Origin: Eubacterium sp. | GTDB lineage: Bacteria; Bacillota; Clostridia; Lachnospirales; Lachnospiraceae | Length of the DNA: 45,948 nt | Assembly (NCBI GenBank): GCA_017433615.1 | Contig: JAFRGW010000026.1 | Location: 1 to 45,948 of the forward strand | Reading direction: 5' to 3' | Shown: in pieces, positions 29,369 to 37,749 of the stretch | Numbering within the stretch: position 1 is the stretch's first letter | Layout: every line of letters starts with the position of its first letter | Notes under the pieces: generated by a model | The model's input: only the letters and a program-made list of their open reading frames with translations | What the model was told of the DNA's origin: nothing | The model's database searches: none | Translations under genes and position numbers: made by a program

Positions 29369-29956
29369 CTATTCCTCCAGAAACCCCTTACGTCTGCGCG
29401 CCCGGTCGACGAGTTCCCGCGCCTCAAGCAAAGCATCCGGAAGGTATGCGTCCATCCATTCCTTCCCGCCCTTCTCCCGCCGCTTGATCTCGTCCCAGGT
29501 GAGCTGCTCCTGTGCACCTGTGCCAGCAGACTGATTCTGTGTACCGGCGCCGGCAGACTGATCCTCTGTGCCTGCCCCGGCAGAATGCTCCTGCGTTCCT
29601 GAGGCGGCAGAATGCTTCTGCGTATCTGCACCAGATTTCCGGGAAAATACATGCGGATGCCTCCGCACCATTTTCTCGCGGACAGTCCGGCAGACATCGT
29701 CCATCGTAAAGAGGCCTTCCTCTTCTGCAATCTGCGCGTGCATCACGACCTGCAGCAGCAGATCCCCGAGTTCTTCCTGCAGTCCCTCCGGATTGCCGGT
29801 CTCCCGCAGAATATTAATCCCGCTGATCACTTCTGCCGCCTCTTCGATGCAGGTAGGCTTCAGTTCTTCATGCGTCAGGGCTCGGTCCCAGGGGCATCCG
29901 GTTTCCGGATCCCGCAGTTCTCTTACCACCTGCTGCAGTGCTTCAAATTCTGACAT
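29369..29956 (-). CDS. mazG: MazG-type nucleoside triphosphate pyrophosphohydrolase with a repeat insertion
   Basis: 195 residues. It hydrolyses NTPs to NMP and pyrophosphate (housecleaning, ppGpp tuning). Visible: CPWDRALTHEELKPTCIEEAAEV, EELGDLLLQVVMHAQIAEE with the metal-binding ExxED/ExxD pattern, FTMDDVCRTVREKMVRRHPHVF, and the closing WDEIKRREK. Between HPHVF and WDEIK a 40-residue Ser/Gly/Ala/Gln stretch (GTQEHSAGAGTEDQ...) is inserted, encoded by five 27-bp units. Known family members have only a short loop there. The ATG at 29956 follows AGGAGGGGAGCC. It ends with the usual helix (REL.DRARRR). The next gene upstream is hipA, 118 bp away. Confidence 0.93.
   Translation of the reverse strand: MSEFEALQQVVRELRDPETGCPWDRALTHEELKPTCIEEAAEVISGINILRETGNPEGLQEELGDLLLQVVMHAQIAEEEGLFTMDDVCRTVREKMVRRHPHVFSRKSGADTQKHSAASGTQEHSAGAGTEDQSAGAGTQNQSAGTGAQEQLTWDEIKRREKGGKEWMDAYLPDALLEARELVDRARRRKGFLEE
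29497..29631. repeat. In-frame 27-bp tandem repeat (5 copies) inside mazG
   Basis: Units start at 29497, 29524, 29551, 29578 and 29605, all exactly 27 bp, with GCAGACTG or GCAGAATG starts from the second unit on. They code nine-residue units rich in Ser, Ala, Gly, Gln and Thr. Confidence 0.9.
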
Positions 29957-30073
29957 TTGCGGCTCCCCTCCTGTCAACAAATCAATATAATACCATGTTT
30001 TTACCGGTCAGGCAAAAAGAACTGGCAGCTTTTACAAAAGCTAACTCTGCTGGCATAATTCAATTAGCAGGCT

Positions 30074-31384
30074 TTATCTCAGCTGCCTGCTGCCTCCCGT
30101 CTCAAGAATTTGATCCACGATCCGCCCGGCTGCAGAAAATCCCTGCATTTCCAGACAGGCTCCTGTGTCTCGCAGCGCCTTCTCAAATCTGTCACACATC
30201 CCATCAAACTGCTTCATGGCGAATTTCCGTCCGAGACCTGCTTCTTCTGCTGCCTGTTCAAAGCAATCTCTTGTTAACTGATCCAGACTCCATGCATCTC
30301 CGATGCGAAAAGCCAGATCCCGCGTACTGCTTTCATAGACAGATGTACTCAACAGATCATATGCAGGCGCGAGACGCATCGTACCCAAATCCGCATGGTA
30401 AAGCAAAGAGAAATTTTTTATATGGCTGTCTGTATTTCCCAGGAAAGCGTTAAAAACAATGATATTCCAGAGACGCGTCTGATCTGTAATCGGATCGGCA
30501 GAGTACTTACGGAGCAAATCAAACATTCTGCGCAAATACCCGCTTGTTTCTCCCTTGTCTTCCGTTTCATATTTATCGGCCGCTGAAATACCGAGTGCCT
30601 GTGCGAAATCTTCCTGATGGAGTCGGAGCGGAACCGGCAGCCCGCCAATCATTTTTTTCTTTTTCGGAAAGATTCTGTCATAACGGGCTGTCGCCAGCAA
30701 AACATTCGCTTCACTTTCTCCGGGCAGTTCTTCTGATTCTGCCTTAACAATAAAGCTGTCCGGCACATCAATTCCCAGTTTTCGCGCAGTTAAAAGTGAC
30801 AGCTGTTCGTTAGTAACAATACTGTCGAGTCTGATATGGCTCTGCTTAAGGATATGTGTACTCGGAGCAAGTCCCAACGGCATATACCACTTCTCTGCAT
30901 GTGGTTCATAATACAGTCCGACCTTTCCGGATGCTCCTGTCAGAGACAAATGTGTCTTAACCAGCAGTTCCGTAGAGCTCACGGCACCTTCCTCCGCAAG
31001 TTGTCTGATTTTCTGTGGAGATATCTGCTCATAGGAAGTATGCAGCTCCGGCTCCCGGTCAGATGTAATCCGTATCGCTCCGAGACACTCATTCCCAAGG
31101 CCTTCCAGTATGGAAAGATAATCTGTTTCATCAACATGAAGCCATTGCGCAACTATCCTTCTCGTGTATCCCTCTGGCAGGAGACCTTCAAAAAAGTTCC
31201 GGGTCTGTTCTGCCGTAAAGCTTTCCGGTCTGACCGGCAGGCTGACCGAAACAGCCTGACAATTCTCCCTGTGCAAATAGCTTTCCGCATAACAAAAGCA
31301 GGCATCTGTTCCGTCAGTACCTTCGATTGTTCCTGCATAAACCTGCCGGCCTTCTATTTCGATCCAGACATCAAGCCTCTTCAT
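30074..31384 (-). CDS. hipA: HipA family serine/threonine kinase toxin
   Basis: 436 residues. The N-terminal subdomain (VSVSLPVRPESF, FFEGLLPEGYTR) and the kinase core are both present. SLTGASGKVGLYYEP is the ATP loop, FNAFLGNTDSHIKNFSLLY holds the catalytic Asp (NTDSHIKN) and APAYDLLST the metal-binding Asp. Toxins of this family phosphorylate a translation factor or tRNA synthetase and cause dormancy. It overlaps hipB by 14 bp. No frameshift or missing catalytic residue is seen, so the module looks functional. The RR in the basic PKKKKM loop near residue 250 is a flexible surface element. Confidence 0.93.
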   Translation of the reverse strand: MKRLDVWIEIEGRQVYAGTIEGTDGTDACFCYAESYLHRENCQAVSVSLPVRPESFTAEQTRNFFEGLLPEGYTRRIVAQWLHVDETDYLSILEGLGNECLGAIRITSDREPELHTSYEQISPQKIRQLAEEGAVSSTELLVKTHLSLTGASGKVGLYYEPHAEKWYMPLGLAPSTHILKQSHIRLDSIVTNEQLSLLTARKLGIDVPDSFIVKAESEELPGESEANVLLATARYDRIFPKKKKMIGGLPVPLRLHQEDFAQALGISAADKYETEDKGETSGYLRRMFDLLRKYSADPITDQTRLWNIIVFNAFLGNTDSHIKNFSLLYHADLGTMRLAPAYDLLSTSVYESSTRDLAFRIGDAWSLDQLTRDCFEQAAEEAGLGRKFAMKQFDGMCDRFEKALRDTGACLEMQGFSAAGRIVDQILETGGSRQLR

Positions 31385-31601
31385 GTTTCATACCCCTGAT
31401 TTCAAGCCTGCAGTCTAGTCCCAGAATATTGGACAAATACAACGCTTTTCCGAGTTCAATCGTCTTTTTCCCGCGTTCCAGATCTGAAATGAAGCTGATG
31501 CTGAAGCCGGTAAATTCCGACAAATCCGCCTGTGTATAATGAAGTTCTTTTCTGCGCTGACGCAGTGCCGCTCCAAAACCACTTACATCTGTAACGATCA
31601 T
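31371..31601 (-). CDS. hipB: HipB-like helix-turn-helix antitoxin
   Basis: 76 residues, an XRE-type HTH: FGAALRQRRKELHYTQADLSEFTGFSISFISDLERGKKTIE. The C-terminal tail (LGLDCRLEIRGMKHEEA) would contact HipA. The start is taken as the ATG at 31601 because AGAGGAAAGACAA precedes it; an ATG seven codons upstream (31622) lacks a good ribosome binding site. It represses its own promoter through the GCCGTACGGC operators upstream. Confidence 0.9.
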   Translation of the reverse strand: MIVTDVSGFGAALRQRRKELHYTQADLSEFTGFSISFISDLERGKKTIELGKALYLSNILGLDCRLEIRGMKHEEA

Positions 31602-31698
31602 TTGTCTTTCCTCTTCTTTCATCTTCGCTCAAATCTCACCGGAATCCTGCAGACGGTGCTTCCCGCAGGAACCAATTTCTGCATGCTTCGCATTCTTC

Positions 31699-31755
31699 GC
31701 CGTACGGCTATATTTCGTGCTTCATTATAATAATAACGCCGTACGGCTAAGTCAA
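31699..31755 (-). promoter_or_regulatory. hipBA promoter with two GCCGTACGGC operators
   Basis: The 10-bp palindrome GCCGTACGGC occurs at 31699-31708 and 31738-31747, 39 bp apart, with identical flanking TA. The minus strand has TTGACT (31750-31755), 17 bp, TATTAT (31727-31732). The upstream operator lies inside the -35/-10 spacer and the second just after the start point, ideal for HipB autorepression. Confidence 0.75.
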
Positions 31756-31795
31756 GTCATGAAATCCGTTCAACGCAAATGGGAAAGATTTGTTA

Positions 31796-32785
31796 TTACG
31801 CTTCCATCGCCCATGCCGACAGTCCGTCGATCTTCTCCAGGTCTTCCTGCTCCAGAATCAGGCTGCCGCCTGCCGCGTTGTCGCTTACCTGCTCCGGCTT
31901 GCGGGCACCGCAGAGAACACTCATGTACGGTTTTCGGGCGACGGTCCATGCGATCACCAGACTCGCCATGGACGTCTCGTATTTCTCACAGAGCGGCTTG
32001 AACTCTTCAAGCATTGCCAGAACTTTTCTGCGCTCTTCCGGTGCATAGAACCGGAGTGATTTCTTTGCATTTCCGACGGCTTCTGTCTGCATAGTGACTT
32101 TTCCGGTCAGAAGGCCGCGCTCCAGTGGTGAATACGCCTGGAACGTAATGCCAAGTTCCTCGCATGTGTCCATAACGCCGTTCTGCTCAACCGTGCGGTC
32201 CAGCATACTGTATTTCTGCTGAATGACAGCGATCTTCCCGCAGGATGCATAGGTCCGGATCTGTTCCGGCGTCACGTTGCACGCGCCGACGGCCCGGATC
32301 TTGCCCTGCTCAATCAGCCGGTTCATGGCATCCATTGTCTCTTCAATCGGCGTCTGATTCGGCGGCACTGCCTGCCAATGCGTAAGCAGAACATCGAGAT
32401 AATCTGTATTCAGGCGCTTCAGCGTACGCTCGACCTGTTCGATAATACTGCCGGCCGCAAGATTTCTGCACACATCCACACCGTCACGGTGCATCAGGAG
32501 GGCACATCCTTCAGTATTGTCCCAGATCAGTCCGCATTTCGACGCAAGAACAACGTCGTGCCGTTTTCCTTCAATGGCTTTTCCCACGACCTCTTCGCTG
32601 TGCCCCAGCCCGTAGGCCGGCGCGGTATCAATCAATGTAATTCCCTGATCAATCGCTTCCTGAATTGCATAGATGGACGTACGGTCGTCACTGTGCCCCC
32701 ACTGGCTGTCTCCGCCGATCGCCCATGTTCCCAGTCCGATGACAGTCGCTTCCAGATCCGACTGTCCGAGTTTTCTGTACTGCAT
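31796..32785 (-). CDS. Aldo/keto reductase
   Basis: 329 residues, an NADPH-dependent (beta/alpha)8 barrel oxidoreductase. GLGTWAIGGDSQWG, ITLIDTAPAYGLGHSEEVVG (with catalytic Asp and Tyr), VVLASKCGL (Lys) and DVLLTHWQ (the usual DLYxxHxP position with His) show the tetrad. The C-terminal SLVIAWTVARKPYMSVLCGARKPEQV is the cofactor-binding region of the group close to the Mgs/YajO branch. The ATG at 32785 has ACGAGGAGGTATAAC upstream. Substrate unknown. It is preceded by a divergent promoter region shared with the DUF975 gene. Confidence 0.93.
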   Translation of the reverse strand: MQYRKLGQSDLEATVIGLGTWAIGGDSQWGHSDDRTSIYAIQEAIDQGITLIDTAPAYGLGHSEEVVGKAIEGKRHDVVLASKCGLIWDNTEGCALLMHRDGVDVCRNLAAGSIIEQVERTLKRLNTDYLDVLLTHWQAVPPNQTPIEETMDAMNRLIEQGKIRAVGACNVTPEQIRTYASCGKIAVIQQKYSMLDRTVEQNGVMDTCEELGITFQAYSPLERGLLTGKVTMQTEAVGNAKKSLRFYAPEERRKVLAMLEEFKPLCEKYETSMASLVIAWTVARKPYMSVLCGARKPEQVSDNAAGGSLILEQEDLEKIDGLSAWAMEA

Positions 32786-32828
32786 GTTATACCTCCTCGT
32801 TACATACACGTGATCACCACTTAATACA

Positions 32829-32856
32829 ATTCTATCGAATAATATGTTCATTTCAA
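32829..32856 (-). promoter_or_regulatory. Putative promoter of the aldo/keto reductase gene
   Basis: Minus strand TTGAAA (32851-32856), 16 bp, TAGAAT (32829-32834). About 45 bp before the start codon. Confidence 0.45.
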
Positions 32857-33024
32857 CTTGTTTTTTTCTATACATGCAGCAGCCGACTGATTAAATTAAT
32901 TTAGATTATTATATTTAGTTGGTTTTTTGTTGGACATGTGTTCGACATAGCCTGTTATTCTGAGCTCACAGAAAACAACACAGTAGATAAAACATCTGCT
33001 ATCACATTCAGGAGGGAAAGAAGT

Positions 33025-33759
33025 ATGTGGAATCGTAAAGAATTAAAAGGAAAAGGAAAACTTGCTTTCAAAGCCAATTACTGGAGATGTGTCCTGTCGG
33101 CATTTCTGCTGTCAATTCTGGTTTCTGCCGGTACAATCGCTTCCAGAACCAATTCTTCCGGAACGCCTGCAAATGACCCGGATGGGGCTGCCGCATTGAA
33201 CCAGCTCCAGGCATTTGCACAGCAGAATCCAAAAACCTTCGGCGCCATCGCTGGGATCGTCGCAGCTGTTGGTCTGACTATTATCATCATCGGGATTGTT
33301 CTGAAAATCTTCCTGTTCAATCCGCTTGAGGTCGGATGCTACCGGTTCTTCAAAGAGAATATCCGCACAGATGGACAGGCCGGACTTGACAATCTGAAAG
33401 AAGGATTTGGAAATTACGGACACACCTTCGCAACTTTGTTCCTGCGGGATTTGTTCCTGATGCTCTGGTGCTTCCTGTTTATCATCCCGGCAGTGGTGAA
33501 ATCCTATTCCTATCGGATGGTTCCATTTATCATCAAAGACCATCCGGAGCTGTCAGCGACAGAAACTATCACAGAATCCCGCCGGATGATGGACGGACAT
33601 AAGTGGAACACCTTTGTACTCGATCTCTCCTTTATCGGATGGGCGCTTCTCGGCATCATTACATTTGGTCTCGTCGGTATATTCTGGACCGAACCATACC
33701 GCCAGAATACCAATGCTGCACTGTATCTGAAACTCAGCGGACAGGAAGCTGAAGCATAA
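33025..33759 (+). CDS. DUF975 family membrane protein
   Basis: 244 residues with about five or six membrane segments. WNRKELKGKGKLAFKANYW at the start, LEVGCYRFFKENIRTDGQAG in the middle and SYSYRMVPFIIKDHPELSATETITESRRMMDGHKWNTFVLDLSF near the end are the hallmark blocks of this Firmicutes family of unknown function. The ATG at 33025 follows AGGAGGGAAAGAAGT; the preceding open frame is not needed. The first loop (TNSSGTPANDPDGAAALNQ) is a soluble segment. It is followed by a strong terminator. Confidence 0.9.
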   Translation: MWNRKELKGKGKLAFKANYWRCVLSAFLLSILVSAGTIASRTNSSGTPANDPDGAAALNQLQAFAQQNPKTFGAIAGIVAAVGLTIIIIGIVLKIFLFNPLEVGCYRFFKENIRTDGQAGLDNLKEGFGNYGHTFATLFLRDLFLMLWCFLFIIPAVVKSYSYRMVPFIIKDHPELSATETITESRRMMDGHKWNTFVLDLSFIGWALLGIITFGLVGIFWTEPYRQNTNAALYLKLSGQEAEA

Positions 33760-33802
33760 GACAGCTTCTCTTCACAGAGATTTATACCACACACATCATA
33801 CG

Positions 33803-33837
33803 AAACTGCCGCAGGAAATACGATCCTGCGGCAGTTT
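33803..33837. terminator. Rho-independent terminator after the DUF975 gene
   Basis: AAACTGCCGCAGGA (33803-33816) and TCCTGCGGCAGTTT (33824-33837), followed by TT. It can act on both strands, also for the convergent SGNH hydrolase gene. Confidence 0.9.
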
Positions 33838-33882
33838 TTATGATATGTCATTTCCTAATCCATTCGATTCTTAATTCTTATG

Positions 33883-34647
33883 TCACGTGTTAAAATACTT
33901 CACAATCTCTTTCGCAAACTGCGCATGGCCTGTTTCAGAAAAATGAACATAGTCCGCTGCAAGATCGATATTCCATTGTCCGGCATCCACGAACATGGAA
34001 CCTGTCTCTTTCGCGATTCGTTCATACAGACGCGTCAGTTTTATGCTCTCCTCACGGCTTTTTCGGAAAAACTCACCATCTCCGAGCCCCAAAAAAAAAA
34101 GAGGCGGTGCGATCAGCATGCGCTCCATTTCCGGATATTCTTTCTGAAGAAACAGGAGAAACTGGCGCATCTGTGCCGCAGGCAATGCGGCATCGGGACG
34201 ATATGTCTGCAGCAGATCATTTGTTCCGAGCATCACGGCGAACCGGTCCACCGGCCATACTTCCCGGATCATATTCCTGATATAGCCTGCCATCTGCGGC
34301 ATCACCGGAACACATCTGCCGTTCTGGCCGCGAGCGATAACTTCCCAGGTTGTGTGACAGGATTCTTTTCGGCCGGGATTATCCTGGCCGGTTGCTGACT
34401 GGCCGGAATCTGCCTGACCGGTTTCTGCCGGGCTGGAATCTGCCTGGCCGGTTGCTGTTCGGTTGCTTTCTGCCCGGCTGACAGCTTCCTGACCTGGCTC
34501 TCTCTTGTCATATTCTGCAAGATCAGATTTCTTCAACATCTCCGCCAGGCGGTCTGTCCACCGTACCGCTGCCGGATAACGGTCATCGAACGGATCTCTG
34601 GGATCAAATCCATATGTATTAGAATCCCCGTAAAACAATACGCGCAT
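33883..34647 (-). CDS. SGNH/GDSL-type hydrolase with a repeat insertion
   Basis: 254 residues. The GDSL block is FYGDSNTYGFDP with the catalytic Ser; MLGTNDLLQTY gives the oxyanion Asn; DYVHFSETGH supplies Asp and His. Relatives are arylesterases and acyl hydrolases acting on small esters or sugars. A hydrophilic insertion of about 50 residues rich in Gly, Gln, Ala, Ser and Thr (from AESNRTATGQADSS to ATGQDNPG) lies between the first helix and the TTWEVIARG block, in a spot normally a short loop. It is encoded by five 15-bp units. The ATG at 34647 follows CAGGAGGAAACAG. No signal peptide, so it is cytoplasmic. Confidence 0.9.
   Translation of the reverse strand: MRVLFYGDSNTYGFDPRDPFDDRYPAAVRWTDRLAEMLKKSDLAEYDKREPGQEAVSRAESNRTATGQADSSPAETGQADSGQSATGQDNPGRKESCHTTWEVIARGQNGRCVPVMPQMAGYIRNMIREVWPVDRFAVMLGTNDLLQTYRPDAALPAAQMRQFLLFLQKEYPEMERMLIAPPLFFLGLGDGEFFRKSREESIKLTRLYERIAKETGSMFVDAGQWNIDLAADYVHFSETGHAQFAKEIVKYFNT
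34384..34458. repeat. In-frame 15-bp tandem repeat (5 copies) inside the SGNH hydrolase gene
   Basis: Units start at 34384, 34399, 34414, 34429 and 34444, each variations on CTGGCCGGTTGCTGA. They encode five-residue units such as ATGQA and ETGQA. Confidence 0.85.
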
Positions 34648-34730
34648 CTGTTTCCTCCTGTCTTTGAGGCTGTCACCGCAATCGCTGAATACATATAAGG
34701 CAGGCGTTCCATCCTGCCTTCTCTTTCAAA

Positions 34731-36305
34731 TTATATTGCTCCCTTTTGTATGGAACCTGCGTCTTTTTTTGCATCAGCTGCGCCTTTTTGAATGGCATCT
34801 GCATCCTTTTGTATGGCACCCACTCCTTTGCGTATGGCATCTGCACCGAACCGGCCTGTGATCTGCTCGCGCATTCTGTCCAGACGCTTCTGGCGCTCGT
34901 CCGCATTATTTGTTAACCGTTTCTGTTTTTCATTTGCAGGGTCTTCTTCCGGTCTATTCTGCTGTCCGGCACCTTCTTCATTATGCTTCTGCTGCTTTTC
35001 TGCAATGTCGGAAAGGACAGTCTTTTTCTGCTTTTCTGCAATGTCGGGAACGGTCGTCTTCTGCTGCTTTTCGATGTCGGAAACGGCCGTCTTCTGCTCA
35101 CGGATTTCCTGCAGCTGCGTCATAGCCTCCAAAAATCCGACCTGGCGAAATTCTCCCCGGTCCAGCCCGGAACCGCCCACACCAATCAGCCGGATGTGAT
35201 AACCTTTAGAAAACAATCCGTTCCTTCCGAGCAGCAGCTGGCGCATCAGTTTTTCTGCTGTCTGGTAAATCACTTCTTCATCATGCGTAGATACCTGCAG
35301 CTTCATCTGCCTGGACCGCCGCTGAAATGCATCAGTCTTGACGCTCACATCAATCGTTCCGGCATAAACTTCGTCCCGCTCCATTCTGGCTGCAACTTTT
35401 TCAGATAAATGCCGTATAATCGGGAGTGCTTCTTTCTCAAAATTGTCCTCTGTGATATCAAAAGCCGTTGTTGTCTCATTGGAATAGCTTTTCGCATCGC
35501 CCCGGTCTGTCATCACGGACGATCGGCTGATTCCGTTGGCGCTCCTGTGTATATAGCTGCCGCCCTTGTCTCCGAGCAGCGACTGCAGAATTTTCAAATC
35601 CGCATGTGCTGCATCCCCGATCGTGCGGATCCCGATATTTTCAAGCTTTTCTGCAGTAGCCCTGCCGCAGCCATGCAGTTCCCGGACCGGAAGCGGCCAC
35701 ATTTTCTCCGGAACTTCCTCCGGAAACAATGTGTGAACCTTATCCGGTTTTGTGAAGTCGCTCGCCATTTTCGCCAGCAGGCGGTTTGTTGAAATACCGA
35801 CATTCACAGTGAAACCCAGCCGCTGATATACCGTGTTTTTGATATGGTAAGCGAGGTTCAGCGGGTAGGGATAATGGCTGTATTCGATGTCAGAAGATGC
35901 GTTTCCCGCTCCCTGCCCTGTTTGTTTCCCGAATACGCTCTCCAGACCTGATGTATCCAGATACGCCTCATCGATCGAAACCTGTTCAACCTGATCTGTG
36001 TACTCGTGCAAAATGTCAATAAACGCATGGGAATATTTCCTGTATGTCTGAAAATCCGACCGGACCATCACCAGATGCGGACATTTCTGCAGCGCCTTCA
36101 CAACCGGTTCTCCCGTCTGCACGCCGTATTTCTTCGCAGGAATTGATTTCGCCGTGATAATACCGTGCCGCGTTTCCACATCGCCGCCCACAGCAGATGG
36201 AATTGTCCGCAAATCCACTGATCCGGGTTCCTCCTGCAATTTCTTCAGGGCAGACCAAGACAAAAACGCTGAATTTACATCGATATGAAAGATGTAGGAA
36301 TCCAT
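34731..36305 (-). CDS. dinB: Y-family DNA polymerase (DinB/Pol IV type) with a repeat-rich C-terminus
   Basis: 524 residues. Translesion polymerase: FHIDVNSAFLSWSA with the first catalytic Asp, SIDEAYLD with the Asp-Glu pair, and GISTNRLLAKMASDFTKPD, then the HhH region LHGCGRATAEKLENIGIRTIGDA and the little-finger domain (SNETTTAFDITEDN... to RLIGVGGSGLD). After residue 395 the protein becomes charged repeats: three KTxVxDIxEKQ-type units (33-36 bp in DNA), then a DAIQKGA-type repeat of about 35 residues ending the protein. The usual C-terminus is a short beta-clamp motif; here QVGFLEAM may be that site before the repeats. The ATG at 36305 has AAAGGAGGGGCAGAT upstream. Confidence 0.93.
   Translation of the reverse strand: MDSYIFHIDVNSAFLSWSALKKLQEEPGSVDLRTIPSAVGGDVETRHGIITAKSIPAKKYGVQTGEPVVKALQKCPHLVMVRSDFQTYRKYSHAFIDILHEYTDQVEQVSIDEAYLDTSGLESVFGKQTGQGAGNASSDIEYSHYPYPLNLAYHIKNTVYQRLGFTVNVGISTNRLLAKMASDFTKPDKVHTLFPEEVPEKMWPLPVRELHGCGRATAEKLENIGIRTIGDAAHADLKILQSLLGDKGGSYIHRSANGISRSSVMTDRGDAKSYSNETTTAFDITEDNFEKEALPIIRHLSEKVAARMERDEVYAGTIDVSVKTDAFQRRSRQMKLQVSTHDEEVIYQTAEKLMRQLLLGRNGLFSKGYHIRLIGVGGSGLDRGEFRQVGFLEAMTQLQEIREQKTAVSDIEKQQKTTVPDIAEKQKKTVLSDIAEKQQKHNEEGAGQQNRPEEDPANEKQKRLTNNADERQKRLDRMREQITGRFGADAIRKGVGAIQKDADAIQKGAADAKKDAGSIQKGAI
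34746..34846. repeat. In-frame repeat (about 21 bp) at the 3' end of dinB
   Basis: CCTTTTTGAATGGCATC, CCTTTTGTATGGCACC and CCTTTGCGTATGGCATC recur at about 21-bp steps and encode DAIQKGA-like heptads. A second set of three 33-36 bp units lies at about 34988-35096. Confidence 0.75.
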
Positions 36306-36363
36306 ATCTGCCCCTCCTTTCCCGTAGATCATAAATGCATCGTCTGTTGATCCAGGTCGTTTT

Positions 36364-37749
36364 TCACGATTCTGAATTTGTACTCAGCTGATCCAGATCC
36401 ATCTCCTGCAGCATCTGCAGATATACTGTCATATCCCCAAGAAAATCTCCGATCCGGAATCTTTCCTGCGCCCTGTCTTCGTAAATCTCAAAAAATGTTC
36501 TTCCCTGGTCAGCCGGGTTCAGATCGACATCTTTTGCATTTTCGCGCCAGGGATGGTCTTCCGGAAGGTGTTCATACGCAAAATTATGCTGCATCCATTC
36601 AAACGCCATATCTTCCGCTGTTCTTGTATCTTTTCCATCGCTGCTGCCATGAATGGTATGAATATCAAGCAGGGCCCCACAGATCATTTCCATATCTCCG
36701 GCATTCCGGATTTTCCAGGAATCAATGATTTTCCAGTTGTCCTCTGTGTACTGTGCAGTAAACGTCTGACCGTCATATACAAACACGTAATTCTGCCCAG
36801 ATCCGTCTGTATCCCGGAGTTCAAGCTGTTCCGCAGATGTAAGGGATGCCGTTTTGGGAATCAGATCAACTGATTTATACGTGCTGTCCTGATATTTTTC
36901 CGCTGCGATATGATTCAGAAGCAGATAATCTTCCAGCATCTGCGTCCGGAAGATTTCGCGGATGCTGATAAATGAATTCAATGATATATATGCCTGATAA
37001 TTCTCCCCGAAAATCCCTTCCGCAGTGTCATCCGCGGCAACATCCATATCTGTGACTTCGTATTCTATACCATTTCCTGCCTCTTCATCGGCAGCCATTT
37101 CGCGCAAATGCAGCATGCCCGGGACGTTTTCGGATGACACAGTCTGGAGAATATCTCCTTCCATTGTGTATTTATGACACCAGAACTCACCTGAGACCCT
37201 GATATCTTCGGGGTTACTCTCATCAATATCCACGATAAGCGGGCAGGGTATACATACATAATCCTTCCCCTGCTTTGAGCTTCCCTGATTCGAGCTTCCC
37301 TGATTCGAGCTTCCCTGATTCGAGCTTCCCTGATTCGAGCTTCCCTGATTCGAGCTTCCCTGATTCGAGCTTCCCTGATTCGAGCTTCCCTGATTTGAAC
37401 CCGTCGATTCGAAATCTCCCGCCAGATCACTGACAATATATACACAGATTGTTTGATACAGCGCGTCTGTTCCCGGATAATTATATACAGGAAAAGAAAA
37501 TGTGGCTGCTGTACTGTCTGTGCTGCTGCCATTTATACTGCCGGCTGCGGCGTCTGTGCTGCTGCCATCCATGCTGGCGGACGTATCATCCGGGACGCTT
37601 TCATCAGAATCATTCTCTACATTAGAAATCGCATCCGGTTCATAGCCGGGCTTTTCAAGCCATCTGCACCCGGACAAAAGAATCATGCAGGCCGTCACAA
37701 GCAGCAGACCTGTTAGTTTTTTCTTCATTTCCAAGAATTGCAAGTTCAT
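36364..37749 (-). CDS. Lipoprotein of unknown function with SNQGS repeats
   Basis: About 461 residues. The signal peptide MKKKLTGLLLVTACMILLSGC ends in a lipobox (LLSGC), so the protein is anchored outside the membrane. The N-terminal third is Ser/Asp/Gly-rich, with a stretch of eight SNQGS pentapeptides (residues about 115-160). A folded region (YQAYISLNSFISIREIFRTQMLEDYL, WQHNFAYEHLPED-like and DGQTFTAQYTEDNWKIIDSWKIR) makes up the C-terminal half. No family recognised. The ATG at 37749 follows GAGGTGTCAG, and another ATG at 37728 starts directly at MKKK. The upstream 31-bp units repeat this translation start. Confidence 0.7.
   Translation of the reverse strand: MNLQFLEMKKKLTGLLLVTACMILLSGCRWLEKPGYEPDAISNVENDSDESVPDDTSASMDGSSTDAAAGSINGSSTDSTAATFSFPVYNYPGTDALYQTICVYIVSDLAGDFESTGSNQGSSNQGSSNQGSSNQGSSNQGSSNQGSSNQGSSNQGSSKQGKDYVCIPCPLIVDIDESNPEDIRVSGEFWCHKYTMEGDILQTVSSENVPGMLHLREMAADEEAGNGIEYEVTDMDVAADDTAEGIFGENYQAYISLNSFISIREIFRTQMLEDYLLLNHIAAEKYQDSTYKSVDLIPKTASLTSAEQLELRDTDGSGQNYVFVYDGQTFTAQYTEDNWKIIDSWKIRNAGDMEMICGALLDIHTIHGSSDGKDTRTAEDMAFEWMQHNFAYEHLPEDHPWRENAKDVDLNPADQGRTFFEIYEDRAQERFRIGDFLGDMTVYLQMLQEMDLDQLSTNSES
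37277..37396. repeat. 15-bp perfect tandem repeat (8 copies) encoding SNQGS
   Basis: Unit GAGCTTCCCTGATTC on the plus strand, 8 copies from 37277 with almost no change. Unit length is a multiple of three, so copy-number change would lengthen or shorten the linker without breaking the frame. The near identity of copies suggests recent expansion. Confidence 0.95.
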
